A stretch of 64,000 bases of DNA from Pseudovibrio ascidiaceicola (GTDB taxonomy: Bacteria; Pseudomonadota; Alphaproteobacteria; Rhizobiales; Stappiaceae): positions 1 through 64,000 of the forward strand of contig NZ_FOSK01000011.1 of assembly GCF_900114245.1 (NCBI RefSeq), in the 5' to 3' direction. The notes below the pieces were generated by a model that had not been told where the DNA came from, did not search any database, and was given only the letters and a program-made list of their open reading frames with translations. How positions within the stretch are numbered: the first letter of the stretch is position 1; each line of letters starts with the position of its first letter. Position numbers and translations under genes: made by a program. Shown in pieces: positions 1 to 8,298 of this stretch.

Positions 1-648
1 GTGGCCATCAATGATGATGGTGTCATCGTAGTCGGGGCTACCGGTAACGATGATGATGGATCAGGTTCTGGTGCTGCTTATGTGTTTGTGCCAACCGGTT
101 CAGGTGGCTACACTGAGTACAAACTGACTGCGCCGGATGCCTCTGAGGGGGATGAGTTCGGGTTTACAGTAGCTATCAATGCTGATGGTGTTGTCACCGT
201 TTCTGCGGGGAAAGGCGATGGTAAAGTAGATGACAGCGGCGCCGTCTACACGTTCACTCTTGATGATGATGGCAACTATGTAGGCTATGATGGAACTACA
301 ATAGAACCAACAGGCCCTGCAAATGAAACTATCACCGGAACTGGTGGTGCTGATAGTTTGAATGGTGGTGCTGGTGACGACATGCTCACCGGTGGTGCAA
401 GCTCCGACGTGTTTATCTTCTCAGGCTCTGAGTTTGGCAACGATACAATCACCGACTTCGAAGCTGGTGCTGGTTCAAGCGATATTATCCAGTTTGACAG
501 TGACACTTTCGCAGACTTTGATGCCGTAATTGCTGCGGCAAGTGAAGAGGGAAGTAGTGTCGTGATCACACTAGATGATGACAACTCTGTCACTCTGAAC
601 AACGTGTCAAAGTCAGAACTGCATGCTGATGACTTCCAGTTTGTCTAA
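1..648 (+). CDS. FG-GAP/RTX-type secreted calcium-binding protein, C-terminal part
   Basis: The gene is cut by the left edge: the frame is open from base 1, so the first GTG is probably not the true start. Residues 1-95 carry two FG-GAP (integrin-like beta-propeller) units with the pattern VVVGA...GAAYVF and VSAGKG...GAVYTF. Residues about 112-135 hold an RTX nonapeptide stretch (GGADSLNGGAGDDMLTGG), which in this family binds Ca2+ after export. The last 80 residues (VFIF...NDTITDF...) match the usual C-terminal secretion region of type I-secreted proteins. Strong acidic bias fits an extracellular protein. A hairpin terminator follows the stop. Probably a large surface adhesin or exoprotein carried on the element that ends at 2427; its substrate or partner is not visible. 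Confidence 0.8.
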   Translation: MAINDDGVIVVGATGNDDDGSGSGAAYVFVPTGSGGYTEYKLTAPDASEGDEFGFTVAINADGVVTVSAGKGDGKVDDSGAVYTFTLDDDGNYVGYDGTTIEPTGPANETITGTGGADSLNGGAGDDMLTGGASSDVFIFSGSEFGNDTITDFEAGAGSSDIIQFDSDTFADFDAVIAAASEEGSSVVITLDDDNSVTLNNVSKSELHADDFQFV

Positions 649-658
649 TTGACCAAAG

Positions 659-697
659 GCCACGCTCGTCTAAGTTAAAACGAGCGTGGCTTTATTT
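659..697 (+). terminator. Rho-independent terminator of the RTX gene
   Basis: An 11-bp perfect stem (659-669 with 680-690, GCCACGCTCGT/ACGAGCGTGGC) has a 10-nt loop and a T-rich tail (TTTATTTCTT). It starts 11 nt after the stop codon at 646-648. Confidence 0.85.
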
Positions 698-873
698 CTT
701 TATGAACTCTCTGGGTCCTTCCCAGCCCTTTCTCGTCCTGCGGGGAGTTCAGCAGGGCAGGGTTTGCACCTGTGTGGGGTTTGCGGAGGCTTGGTGTTTA
801 TGTTCATGTTGTTGTTCTCATGTTCTAACCCCGCTAATCCTATGGGTTTATAGGATTTTTCACCTTCATCTCA

Positions 874-1152
874 TTGACAGTTTAAACAATCCATCGCATG
901 GTTTAAGCGAGGCTTCGAAACCTCGTAGAGCGGTCACCGCTGCCGTTTTGTTTGGCGGTCTTTTTGTGTCTGGAGTTAGGTCTTCAAATGCAAACTCTCG
1001 CTTATGGGCGGGAGGGCGGTGAATACAATACCCTTTGCGGGGGAATAAACCCGCCTGACTCTACCAGGTTTCGAACCTCCCGCTCGCCAGTGGGTTGTCG
1101 AAAGCCTTCTGCTGAGCGGCTTGTTCAACAAGCCAGTAGAGAGGGCTTACTG
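874..1152 (+). promoter_or_regulatory. Repeated structured leader, copy A
   Basis: This 279-nt segment runs from a TTGACA box (874-879) to the ATG of the small gene at 1153. It is clearly homologous to two copies near 30.3 and 30.8 kb. Conserved parts, in order, are the TTGACA box, a segment around CGAAACCTCG, a purine-rich arm GCGGGAGG (1008-1015), a GAATACAA segment, a GGGAATAAACC segment, and the complementary arm CCTCCCGC (1076-1083). The two arms can pair into a long hairpin enclosing about 60 nt. Open frames across it (702-1022, and the 5' part of 952-1419) look like accidental reading of the RNA, because copy B keeps the structure. It resembles leaders seen in front of small prophage/satellite genes, but I cannot name an RNA family. 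Confidence 0.65.
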
Positions 1153-1419
1153 ATGACTGACACTGGAAAAGAGAAATGTGCCCATACGTCCCTTCGCAAT
1201 GAAGTGGATCAGCTTCGCTTATCAAGCAATCACCTCAAAAATCTAGTTTATTCCATGAGCGTGGTGATGAGTGAGCGTATGGAACACACTCAGGAATATG
1301 AAGCGTTGCTGACGCTGTTTGATACTGTGCGCAATCACATCAATGATGTGCAGGAAAGCGGTGAGAAAATCTCAGAGCTGCTTGATCCCTGTGCACTGGA
1401 AATCTCTAAAAGCAAGTAA
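1153..1419 (+). CDS. Small helical protein of a repeated accessory module, copy A
   Basis: An 88-residue protein of unknown function. The start is ATG 1153, preceded by GAGGG about 8 nt upstream; a longer frame from 952 would read through the conserved leader and is unlikely. The protein is charged, probably all helical, and has no signal peptide or membrane segment. Its core, with LKNLVY, SERM, ALLTL and a VRN...QESGEKI tail, aligns without gaps to the protein at 29934-30272 (LQNLAY, SERM, ALFTL, FRD...QKSCGQI), so the two are paralogues. A terminator follows at 1459-1491. Location inside the integrated element and the shared leader suggest a mobile-element gene, for example a regulator or inhibitor; this is inference. 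Confidence 0.7.
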   Translation: MTDTGKEKCAHTSLRNEVDQLRLSSNHLKNLVYSMSVVMSERMEHTQEYEALLTLFDTVRNHINDVQESGEKISELLDPCALEISKSK

Positions 1420-1458
1420 GTTGGAATGATGAGAGGCTTGCCTCTTAAGGAATATTCT

Positions 1459-1491
1459 GGCTTGGGAAGCGTGAGCTTCTCAGGCCTTTTT
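1459..1491 (+). terminator. Rho-independent terminator of the small gene
   Basis: A GC-rich hairpin (GGCTTGGGAAGC, GTGA loop, GCTTCTCAGGCC, with one or two internal mismatches) is followed directly by TTTTT. It lies 40 nt after the stop of the 1153-1419 gene. Confidence 0.75.
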
Positions 1492-1533
1492 AGTATGTGG
1501 CTGCTGAGGTAAACAAAACACTGAAAAGGGCAT

Positions 1534-2256
1534 TCAATGATGGAGCGCTGCTTGGCTGCGTTCTAATCGTTGCCTTTCTTTTGCAACTTCCTCTTTCAAG
1601 AACCAATGGCCTGTCTCGCCGTCATGTTCCGAGAGTTTTTGGGATAAGACCCTTCTATTTGAGGTCTTACAAAGAACCTCAAAGAGTGGGTCTGATACTG
1701 AGATAAACTTGGATGTTCGATTGAGTATCTGCATTGCTGCTGCTTTTGCGTTAGATGACACTGATTGAAGTTCACCTGTATTATTATTTGTATATTTATC
1801 TTTATTTCGTGGTGCTCTCACGTCACCCTTTAGCTGTTCATTTTTGCACGTTTTTTGGTCTTTTTTGTCACTGCAACGGTGTTCGGGCCGCGAGTTAGGC
1901 GCGACCATAGGTGCTCTGCTGTCACGTTTTTCATCCCCTATAGGACAGAAGGCATAATGATTGCTTTGCCCACGACCACGTGCGCGTTGAGCTTTAAAAT
2001 ATCCAGCTTGTTCTAGCTTCTTCAAAGCCCGGATTACTGTTCGCCTGCTGGTGCCTGCATCCTGCTCAAGGCGAGAGATGCTTGGCCAGGCATCTCCGGT
2101 CTTTGTATTGAAGTAGTCACACAGCGCGATCCCCACGACCTTTTCTGATGCTGAAAAGTTATGATCCCGGCACAGTTTGCTAATCCAGACAGCTTTGTCG
2201 CTGTATTGGATGGTTAGGCTGTTACAATGCTGTATCTTACCAGTTGAGCCACTCAT
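1534..2256 (-). CDS. Helix-turn-helix protein, phage/plasmid replication type
   Basis: A protein of about 240 residues. The first third reads like an HTH_36/replication-initiator winged helix (NFSASEKVVGIALCDYFN, then WPSISRLEQDAGTSRRTVIRALKKLEQAGY), a domain common in phage O-like and plasmid replication proteins. The middle is Lys/Arg/Asn-rich and probably disordered; the end is charged. The frame opens at a GTG at 2271, but GGGGGAGG sits just before two adjacent ATGs, so I place the start at ATG 2256 (2259 is possible). Codon use looks more AT-rich than in the flanking chromosomal genes. It lies between the small gene and the tRNA-Phe fragment and fits a replication or control gene of the integrated element. 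Confidence 0.65.
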   Translation of the reverse strand: MSGSTGKIQHCNSLTIQYSDKAVWISKLCRDHNFSASEKVVGIALCDYFNTKTGDAWPSISRLEQDAGTSRRTVIRALKKLEQAGYFKAQRARGRGQSNHYAFCPIGDEKRDSRAPMVAPNSRPEHRCSDKKDQKTCKNEQLKGDVRAPRNKDKYTNNNTGELQSVSSNAKAAAMQILNRTSKFISVSDPLFEVLCKTSNRRVLSQKLSEHDGETGHWFLKEEVAKERQRLERSQAALHH

Positions 2257-2379
2257 CATTTCCTCCCCCACTTTAGCAGGCGAGAAACCTTTGACAAAAG
2301 TCGCCCAGTTATTTGACGTTTAAATAGCAGTTTGACGTTTTTTACGGATCTAAGCCATTGAAATTTAGACAAGAGTTCA

Positions 2380-2427
2380 GGATTGAAAATCCGCGTGTCG
2401 GTGGTTCGAATCCGCCTCCGGGCACCA
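2380..2427 (+). other. 3' part of tRNA-Phe (GAA): attachment-site remnant
   Basis: These 48 nt match the 3' part of an alphaproteobacterial tRNA-Phe: anticodon loop TTGAAAA with GAA anticodon, anticodon-stem 3' strand TCCGC, variable loop, T-arm GGTGG-TTCGAAT-CCGCC, acceptor 3' strand and encoded CCA (2425-2427). No D-arm or acceptor 5' strand lies upstream; the sequence before 2380 is unrelated. Integrases of the tyrosine family often recombine within tRNA 3' ends and leave such a partial copy at one border. The rest of the gap 2257-2690 holds no gene that I recognise. Confidence 0.85.
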
Positions 2428-2690
2428 CTTATCTTCCCAAAATCGTTCAATCGCAAAGAGTGTATAAGCTTTGCTCTTCTCATGTGAGGTGGTGAAATCA
2501 CATTGAGAGTAGCACATCTGTTGCGTGGTAAGATTATCATTGTGGAGCCGGGCGGCGTGAGTGTGATACTCGATAGCAATCAGAAAAACTTGCGATGCGA
2601 CCTATGTTGCACAAGCATAATCCTAGTGCTGGCAGCACTGAAGTAATAGCCTCAAACAGAGCCGTAACTCTGTTTGAGAAATGATGTCAG

Positions 2691-3872
2691 TTAAAGAGGC
2701 AAGGCGCCTTCCCAGACGATTTTTCTGTAACGTTCAGGATTGGTGTCGCCCTCGGTGTTGAAGATCAACACAACACTCTCTTCGTTGAGACCAGCTTTTT
2801 GTGCCAGTTCGGCGTACTCTGCTTTTGACTTCATCGCGTAAAGCAGGCCGATGTTCAAAGCTCCGGACTCGCCGCCTGTGATCGCAGGGTCCCCTTTGAG
2901 TGGGTTGCCAAGAATGCGCATGCCGGTGGCGGCAATGTTATCTTCTGCCGAGATGAAATGATCGCCGCAATCTCTCAGGATTGGCCATGTGATCGGATTT
3001 GGTTCGCCGCAGGCCAGACCAGCCATAATGGAAGTCAGGTCACCCTCAACCGCAGTCATCTCACCATTCTCGCTGGAAACAGATTGATAAAGGCAATCTG
3101 CAGCGCGCGGCTCGCTGATCACAGACGTGAAGTTCTCAGGTCCGTACGCATCAGCAAGATAGCCCAGAACACCGCCTGCCATAGCTCCGACACCTGCCTG
3201 AAGCATAACGTGAGTTGGGTGAGCATCATCCAGCTTGGCGAGTTGGTCCGCTGCTTCTCCAGCCATCGTCATGTAACCCTGGGAGATCCAGGTTGGTATC
3301 TCTTCGTAGCCATCCCAGGCAGTGTCCTGAACAAGCTCCCAGCCGTTCTCTTCCGCTGTTTTATTCGCTAGTCGAACGGTGTCATCGTAGTTCACATCAG
3401 TCACAATGCAGTCTGCACCCAAACCCCGGATGCGCTTGACAGCTGACTGAGGTGAACCTTTGGGCATGTAAACAACAGCCTTCTGTCCCATAGCGCGCGC
3501 AGCCCATGCGACACCGGTCCCATGGTTGCCGGCAGTTGCTGTTGTAAAGACCATCGGTCGCTCAAACTTTTGCGAGACAGTCTGCAGGTCGATCTCAGAA
3601 ATATCGAGATCAAGCTTCTTCGCAAGCAAGCGGCCAAGGGCATAGGAGCCACCCAGGACCTTAAAGGCATTTAGTCCGAAGCGATGAGACTCATCCTTCA
3701 CGAAAATCGCCTTCACACCCAGTTCCTTAGCTAAGGCAGGAAGACTGGTGAGCGGAGTTGGCTCATAGCCTCGAATCTGACTATGAAACTCACGTGTTTT
3801 CTCTGCAACCTGGGTGGTGAACAGTGGGCTGGTTTCACCTGTGCGGAAACGATTGCTGCGTATCTTAAGCAT
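2691..3872 (-). CDS. dpaL: Diaminopropionate ammonia-lyase
   Basis: A PLP-dependent fold-type II enzyme that converts 2,3-diaminopropionate to pyruvate and two ammonia through 2-aminoacrylate. Length from ATG 3872 is 393 aa, close to E. coli YgeX/DpaL (about 398). Visible family features are GETSPLF near the N-terminus, VKDESHRFGLNAFKVLGG with the Schiff-base lysine at about residue 71, TATAGNHG, VYMPKGSPQ, QAGVGAMAGGVLGY (phosphate loop) and ACGEPNP. The frame opens at a TTG at 3938 without a ribosome site; ATG 3872 aligns with the family N-terminus and has GAAGAG upstream. It is last in the minus-strand operon regulator-ridA-dpaL. RidA destroys exactly the aminoacrylate this enzyme makes. 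Confidence 0.9.
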   Translation of the reverse strand: MLKIRSNRFRTGETSPLFTTQVAEKTREFHSQIRGYEPTPLTSLPALAKELGVKAIFVKDESHRFGLNAFKVLGGSYALGRLLAKKLDLDISEIDLQTVSQKFERPMVFTTATAGNHGTGVAWAARAMGQKAVVYMPKGSPQSAVKRIRGLGADCIVTDVNYDDTVRLANKTAEENGWELVQDTAWDGYEEIPTWISQGYMTMAGEAADQLAKLDDAHPTHVMLQAGVGAMAGGVLGYLADAYGPENFTSVISEPRAADCLYQSVSSENGEMTAVEGDLTSIMAGLACGEPNPITWPILRDCGDHFISAEDNIAATGMRILGNPLKGDPAITGGESGALNIGLLYAMKSKAEYAELAQKAGLNEESVVLIFNTEGDTNPERYRKIVWEGALPL

Positions 3873-3971
3873 CTTGATCTCTTCAACAGCTTGGGCAGGG
3901 GGAGGAGAGCTGCGCTCGAAGAGAGTGGGGGAACTCAATCTAAGAGCGCAGCAATAATTGTGTCGTGTAGC

Positions 3972-4355
3972 CTATTTGACGTACGCGATTGCTTCGACTT
4001 CAACCAGCGCGTCTTTCGGCAGGCGGCCTGCCTGAATGCAAGAACGTGCAGGAGCACCTTCAGTGCCAAAGACTTCCGTGTAGACTTCGTTAAATGCTGC
4101 AAAATCTTCCATTTTAGCGAGGAAGCATGTGGTCTTCACCACGCTGTCGATACCAGCACCAGCCTCTTCCAGCACAGCCTTCAAGTTGGCCAGTGACATT
4201 CTGGCCTGCTCGGTGATGCCACCTTCAGGGAATGCCATTGTTTTTGGATCAAGCGGCAATTGACCAGAGGTGAAAACGAGGTTCTCTAAAACAGTTCCCT
4301 GAGAATACGGTCCGATTGCAGCTGGAGCGTTTTCTGTAGCAACTAACTTTTTCAT
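3972..4355 (-). CDS. ridA: RidA family enamine/imine deaminase
   Basis: A 127-residue protein of standard RidA/YjgF length. It hydrolyses reactive enamines such as 2-aminoacrylate in the cytosol. Signature elements are the N-terminal AIGPYSQG, FTSGQLPLDP, the FAAFNEVYTEVFG helix and the active-site arginine segment PARSCIQAGRLPKDALVEVEAIA. The start ATG 4355 lies 5 nt after the stop of the regulator gene, so the two are probably translated from one transcript. Its place beside diaminopropionate ammonia-lyase points to a dedicated detoxifying role rather than the general housekeeping copy. Confidence 0.92.
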   Translation of the reverse strand: MKKLVATENAPAAIGPYSQGTVLENLVFTSGQLPLDPKTMAFPEGGITEQARMSLANLKAVLEEAGAGIDSVVKTTCFLAKMEDFAAFNEVYTEVFGTEGAPARSCIQAGRLPKDALVEVEAIAYVK

Positions 4356-4360
4356 TTTAC

Positions 4361-5059
4361 TTACTCTTTGCTAGTGATCTGAGTTTTTGATTCTCGGATG
4401 TACTTGTAGATGGCATGTCGCGTGATCCCGAGTTTTTCCGCCACAAGCACGGTTGCTTCTTTGAACTCGAAAATGTCGCGTTCAAGAAGCAGTTTGGTGA
4501 CAGCCTTGTTGCTGGCTTTTTGTGTCACCGATGGGTCTGCCTCCACATCTCTGATCGCCTGTTCCAAAGCACCCAAAATGACCTCAGTTGAGTTGGTGCT
4601 GAAGCGTTCTGGTGTTGTTTTCTCTGCAACCTCAGCAGCATCTGGAGTGAACGTGCTGATGATCTCTGAAAAGGGCAGGGATAGATTGATGTTCAGGCAG
4701 AACAAACCAATCGGTTTGCCAGAAGCGCCAAGGATAATCGTCGTTGCTGATTTAAGCAGCTGCCCCTCAGCATTATGCGTGAAGTAGGCTTTCGGTGTCA
4801 GGTTGCCTGTCTCCTGATAAACCCGCAGCATCTTCAAACCGAGGTCTGTTATGGGAGACCCAATCGTCCGACCCGTCATGTGTCCGTTGACGATCTTGGC
4901 AACAGATGTTTCCAGGTTTTTGAGAGAATGCACTACAACCTCACAGTGTGGCCCGATCAAATCCGCGACTGTTTCTGCAATGCGAAAGTAGTTTGCAAGA
5001 CGATCATCATCATCTTCAAAGAGACATTCTACATTTGTGAAGTCATTGAGGTTGATCAT
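4361..5059 (-). CDS. YheO/DauR-like PAS-HTH transcriptional regulator
   Basis: Residues about 12-125 form a YheO-type PAS-like sensor (FRIAETVADLIGPHCEVVVHSL, then GRTIGSPITDLGLKML and a GKPIGLFCLNINL end). The C-terminus carries an HTH (TKLLLERDIFEFKEATVLVAEKLGITRHAIYKYIRE). Family members such as DauR control amino-acid catabolic genes in response to a ligand. The frame opens at a GTG at 5146, but no ribosome site is seen there; ATG 5059 gives 232 aa, near the usual 220-240, so I prefer it with moderate certainty. It is first in the operon with ridA and dpaL and divergent from the M24 gene, and so likely regulates both arms. Confidence 0.8.
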   Translation of the reverse strand: MINLNDFTNVECLFEDDDDRLANYFRIAETVADLIGPHCEVVVHSLKNLETSVAKIVNGHMTGRTIGSPITDLGLKMLRVYQETGNLTPKAYFTHNAEGQLLKSATTIILGASGKPIGLFCLNINLSLPFSEIISTFTPDAAEVAEKTTPERFSTNSTEVILGALEQAIRDVEADPSVTQKASNKAVTKLLLERDIFEFKEATVLVAEKLGITRHAIYKYIRESKTQITSKE

Positions 5060-5382
5060 AGCTGTTTTCTCAAAGCTCGCCTGAGTACGTAATAGGTTCC
5101 TTGTGTTGGTAACCACGTTTCCCGGTGTTTGCAATGAAAAGTTCACTTCATTTAACTGTAAATGTTAATTTTGAGCCGAAATGCGTAGTGGTACTGATAT
5201 TTTATCCACTAAAGAGGATGGAAATCTAGAAATATATATGTATGAACGCCTATTACAGTCTAATATTGTTGACTGAAATGATATTGTATTAAATATGTAA
5301 CTCAAAGGTTGGCTGAACCCATTTGCGTTCACAAATTTGCAATTTCGGGTCCGGCCACTCTGTCATAAAACGGGAGCACATC
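5060..5382. promoter_or_regulatory. Divergent control region of the catabolic cluster
   Basis: This AT-rich stretch of about 320 bp separates the regulator-ridA-dpaL operon from the M24-BCCT-M20 arm. A plausible plus-strand promoter is TTGACT (5269-5274) with AAATAT (5291-5296) at 16-bp spacing. No clear palindromic operator was found. The M24 gene has its ribosome site GGGAG at about 5372-5376. Confidence 0.4.
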
Positions 5383-6549
5383 ATGTCAGAGTTTTCTTTG
5401 AGGGGCTTTGAAGTTTCAGAATTTGAAAGCCGGACAGCACGCCTGCAAAAGGTGATGCATGAGCAAAAAGTGGACGCTGTCCTTTTCACGACAGAACCCA
5501 ATGTCCGTTACTTCTCTGGTTTCTTCACTCAGTTTTGGCACAGTCCAACACGTCCATGGTTTCTGATTGTGCCTCTTGAAGGCAAGCCAATCGCGGTTAT
5601 TCCAGAGATTGGTGCCACTGGAATGGCGGCAACATGGATCGATGATATCCGTACCTGGGCATCACCATGTCCTGAGGACGATGGCATTTCTCTGGTTGCC
5701 AAGGCCATGAATGATCTGCCTAAAAAGTATGGTCGTGTCGGTGCGACGCTCGGGATTGAATCCTACCTGCGTATGCCAACAAACAACTTCCTGGAACTGC
5801 GTGACAAAGTTGAGTCAGAATTTGTTGACGTTGCGCTTGCAATTCACAATCTTCGCCAGATCAAGTCTGCGGCTGAAATCAACAAAACCCGCCAAATCTG
5901 CCGTATCACCAATCAAGCCTTCGACCTCATTCCAAACTACGCAAAAACTGGAATGACCGAGCGGGAAATCTGCAAACAGTTCAGAATTGATATGCTGAGT
6001 GCAGGTGCGGATGAATGTCCTTACATTATCGCAGGGTCCGGCCCTGATGGATATGACAGCATCATCATGGGCCCAACTGACCGCGCATTGAATGACGGTG
6101 ATGTTCTCATCATTGACACAGGCGCAGTCAGAGATGGCTACTTCTCAGACTTTGACCGCAACTGGGCGTTTGGCTCTGCAAGTGAAGAGACACTTGCTGC
6201 CTATCGCGCAACATGGGAAGCAACAACCAAGGGCTTTGAAGCTGCCAAGCCGGGCAACACGACTACAGACATCTACAATGCAATGTGGAGTGTCCTGGAA
6301 GCTGCCGGTGCTCTTGGCAATGATGTAGGCCGCATTGGCCACGGCCTTGGCATGGAGCTGACAGAGCGTCCATCCCACACAGCATCCGACAATACTTTGC
6401 TCGTACCAGGTATGGTTCTGACTTTGGAACCGGGCATGAACTACGCGCCAGGTAAGCAGATGGTTCATGAAGAAAACATCGTCATCACAGAAGACGGTGC
6501 AGAGTGGCTCACCGAGCGCGCTGCACCGGAAATGATCATCATTAAATAA
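5383..6549 (+). CDS. M24 family metallohydrolase (Xaa-Pro dipeptidase/creatinase/ectoine hydrolase type)
   Basis: 388 aa from ATG 5383 (ribosome site GGGAG); the frame from 5323 is an upstream extension. The N-terminal creatinase domain (RLQKVMHEQKVDAVLFTTEPNVRYFSGF) is followed by the pita-bread catalytic domain. All five metal ligands of M24 are in place: the two Asp in IIDTGAVRDGYFSDFDRNW, His in RIGHGLGMELTE, Glu in LTLEPGM and Glu in HEENIVIT. M24 enzymes cleave Xaa-Pro bonds or, in some lineages, C-N bonds of creatine or ectoine; sequence alone does not decide here. It precedes an osmolyte-type transporter and an amidohydrolase, which favours a small zwitterionic amide over a peptide as substrate (inference). 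Confidence 0.85.
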   Translation: MSEFSLRGFEVSEFESRTARLQKVMHEQKVDAVLFTTEPNVRYFSGFFTQFWHSPTRPWFLIVPLEGKPIAVIPEIGATGMAATWIDDIRTWASPCPEDDGISLVAKAMNDLPKKYGRVGATLGIESYLRMPTNNFLELRDKVESEFVDVALAIHNLRQIKSAAEINKTRQICRITNQAFDLIPNYAKTGMTEREICKQFRIDMLSAGADECPYIIAGSGPDGYDSIIMGPTDRALNDGDVLIIDTGAVRDGYFSDFDRNWAFGSASEETLAAYRATWEATTKGFEAAKPGNTTTDIYNAMWSVLEAAGALGNDVGRIGHGLGMELTERPSHTASDNTLLVPGMVLTLEPGMNYAPGKQMVHEENIVITEDGAEWLTERAAPEMIIIK

Positions 6550-6664
6550 CAAGCATGAGCCGTCCCCTCGGGGCAGGGAGACGGCTTCCCTCCTATGCAG
6601 TCAGGATAAATTGCTTCGGCATTGTTTGTCCTTAGCGCTGTAGCGGTTAACTCAGGGGAGAGTT

Positions 6665-8227
6665 ATGAGTAACCAAGCTGTACAACAACTAAAACAAGGT
6701 AAGATGCTCTTTGCCAGCACGATGACATTTATTGTTGTCGTGGTTTTGTCAGGCATCTTGTTCCCGGATCAACTGTTTAATGTCGGTGTAAGCACCATGA
6801 ACTATCTGACCGATAAATTCGGTTGGATCTACATGGCGGGCTCCTTTGCCTATGTCATGGTGATGTTCTTCTTCGCCTTCAGTAAATACGGTAACATCCG
6901 CTTTGGGTCGGATGACTCCAGACCAGAATTCAGCACCTTCTCATGGATTGCGATGCTGTTCTCCGCTGGTATGGGTACCGTAATGCTCTACTGGGGTGTT
7001 GCAGAGCCAGTTTACCACTACATGAACCCGTTAGAGACAACCGGCATCGCTGCACAGACACCTGCAGCAGCTGAGTTTGCAATGAAGCAGAGCTTCATTC
7101 ACCAGGGCATTCAGGCCTGGGCTGCATTCTCCGTGGTTGGTCTGATCCTCGGTTATCTGATGTACCGTAAAGGCGAAAGCGGCCTGATCAGTAACATTTT
7201 GCTCCCATGGGGCCGTGATAAAGCAAACGGCGGCTGGGGCAAGCTGATCAACTTGGTCTGTGTGTTTGGCGCCATTGCAGGTATCTCTACCTCTCTTGGT
7301 CAAACAGGCCTGTCTCTGTCCATCAGCTCTTCTTACCTGATCGGAACACCGGATGGCCCTCTGACAAAAATCATTCTTGTGGGCGCTATCACAGTCATCA
7401 CCATTCTGTGCACCACCACAGGCCTTGAAAAAGGCATCAAAATCCTTTCCGATTATAACGCTTACCTTCTTGTTGGTTTGATTATACTCGTCGGCGCGCT
7501 TGGCCCAACCACCCAGATGATCAATGTTTACTTTGATACAATGGGTAACTACATGAACGACTTCTTCACAGATGCGTTGATGTTGCCAACTTTTGCTGCA
7601 GATAAAGAGACCTCCTGGATCGGTGGCTGGCCAATTTACTACTATGCATGGGCAATCGCCTGGGCACCGTTTGTTGGTCCGTTCATCGCGCGTGTCTCTA
7701 AAGGCCGCACAGTTCGTGAGTTCATCCTTGGATCCATGATCCTGCCTTGTCTTGGTATTTTCCTCTGGGTTGCTTTCTTCGGCACAATCGGCCTTGAAGC
7801 ATCTCCAGAAGCACTTGAAGCTGCAGCTGCCTCTTCTAAAGCAGCAACCTTCATCGTGCTGGAAGACTTCCCGCTCGGAACTGTCATTTCCATTGGTGTT
7901 GTAATCGCTCTGTTCACCTGCTTCATCACATCCATGAACAGCTCAACCTTTACACTCAGCTCCATGAGTGAAGATGGCTCCCTAAACCCAAGCAATAAGC
8001 AAAAGGTTATGTGGACCATTGCACAGGGCGCTATGGCTTTGACACTGATGCTGGCAACAAAATCCGGTATCGATCTGTTGCAGTCCATCAGCTTGATTTT
8101 CGCTCTGCCATTGATGTTTGTGCTCTTCGTGGCAATGATCAGTACTTTCAAAATGTTCCGCGCAGAATTTGCGGATGAAAAGCAAGCAAGTGAGAAAACA
8201 CCAGCTATCAAAGAAGCTGCAGAATAA
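6665..8227 (+). CDS. BCCT family transporter
   Basis: A 520-aa inner-membrane symporter of the betaine/carnitine/choline family with about 12 hydrophobic segments. Diagnostic stretches are SAGMGTVMLYWGVAEPVYHY (TM3 glycine segment) and the aromatic box plus loop WPIYYYAWAIAWAPFVGPFIARVSKGR with the conserved RTVREF. No long regulatory C-terminal tail is present (it ends AIKEAAE), suggesting uptake for nutrition rather than osmosensing. The ribosome site GGGGAG precedes the ATG. It follows the M24 gene by 115 bp; a terminator at 8238-8267 separates it from the M20 gene. Confidence 0.93.
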   Translation: MSNQAVQQLKQGKMLFASTMTFIVVVVLSGILFPDQLFNVGVSTMNYLTDKFGWIYMAGSFAYVMVMFFFAFSKYGNIRFGSDDSRPEFSTFSWIAMLFSAGMGTVMLYWGVAEPVYHYMNPLETTGIAAQTPAAAEFAMKQSFIHQGIQAWAAFSVVGLILGYLMYRKGESGLISNILLPWGRDKANGGWGKLINLVCVFGAIAGISTSLGQTGLSLSISSSYLIGTPDGPLTKIILVGAITVITILCTTTGLEKGIKILSDYNAYLLVGLIILVGALGPTTQMINVYFDTMGNYMNDFFTDALMLPTFAADKETSWIGGWPIYYYAWAIAWAPFVGPFIARVSKGRTVREFILGSMILPCLGIFLWVAFFGTIGLEASPEALEAAAASSKAATFIVLEDFPLGTVISIGVVIALFTCFITSMNSSTFTLSSMSEDGSLNPSNKQKVMWTIAQGAMALTLMLATKSGIDLLQSISLIFALPLMFVLFVAMISTFKMFRAEFADEKQASEKTPAIKEAAE

Positions 8228-8237
8228 AAAACAACAG

Positions 8238-8268
8238 AGAGGCAGCCAATCTAGGGCTGCCTCTTTTA
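8238..8268 (+). terminator. Hairpin terminator/attenuator between the BCCT and M20 genes
   Basis: A perfect 10-bp stem (8238-8247 AGAGGCAGCC with 8255-8264 GGCTGCCTCT) is followed by a T run. The M20 gene starts 31 nt later with a strong AAGGAGG site, so this may attenuate rather than end the transcript. Confidence 0.8.
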
Positions 8269-8298
8269 AAGTTTCTTCAAGGAGGTAAGGGAACTTCA

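Noticed and set aside
702-1022. 106-aa frame and the 5' part of the 155-aa frame from 952 in the leader
   Set aside because: They read across the conserved structured leader; in copies B and C the same region is open in a different pattern and the base-paired arms, not codons, are kept.
2257-2579. 107-aa minus-strand frame through the tRNA fragment
   Set aside because: It reads through the tRNA-Phe remnant and ends at the HTH gene start; no family likeness.
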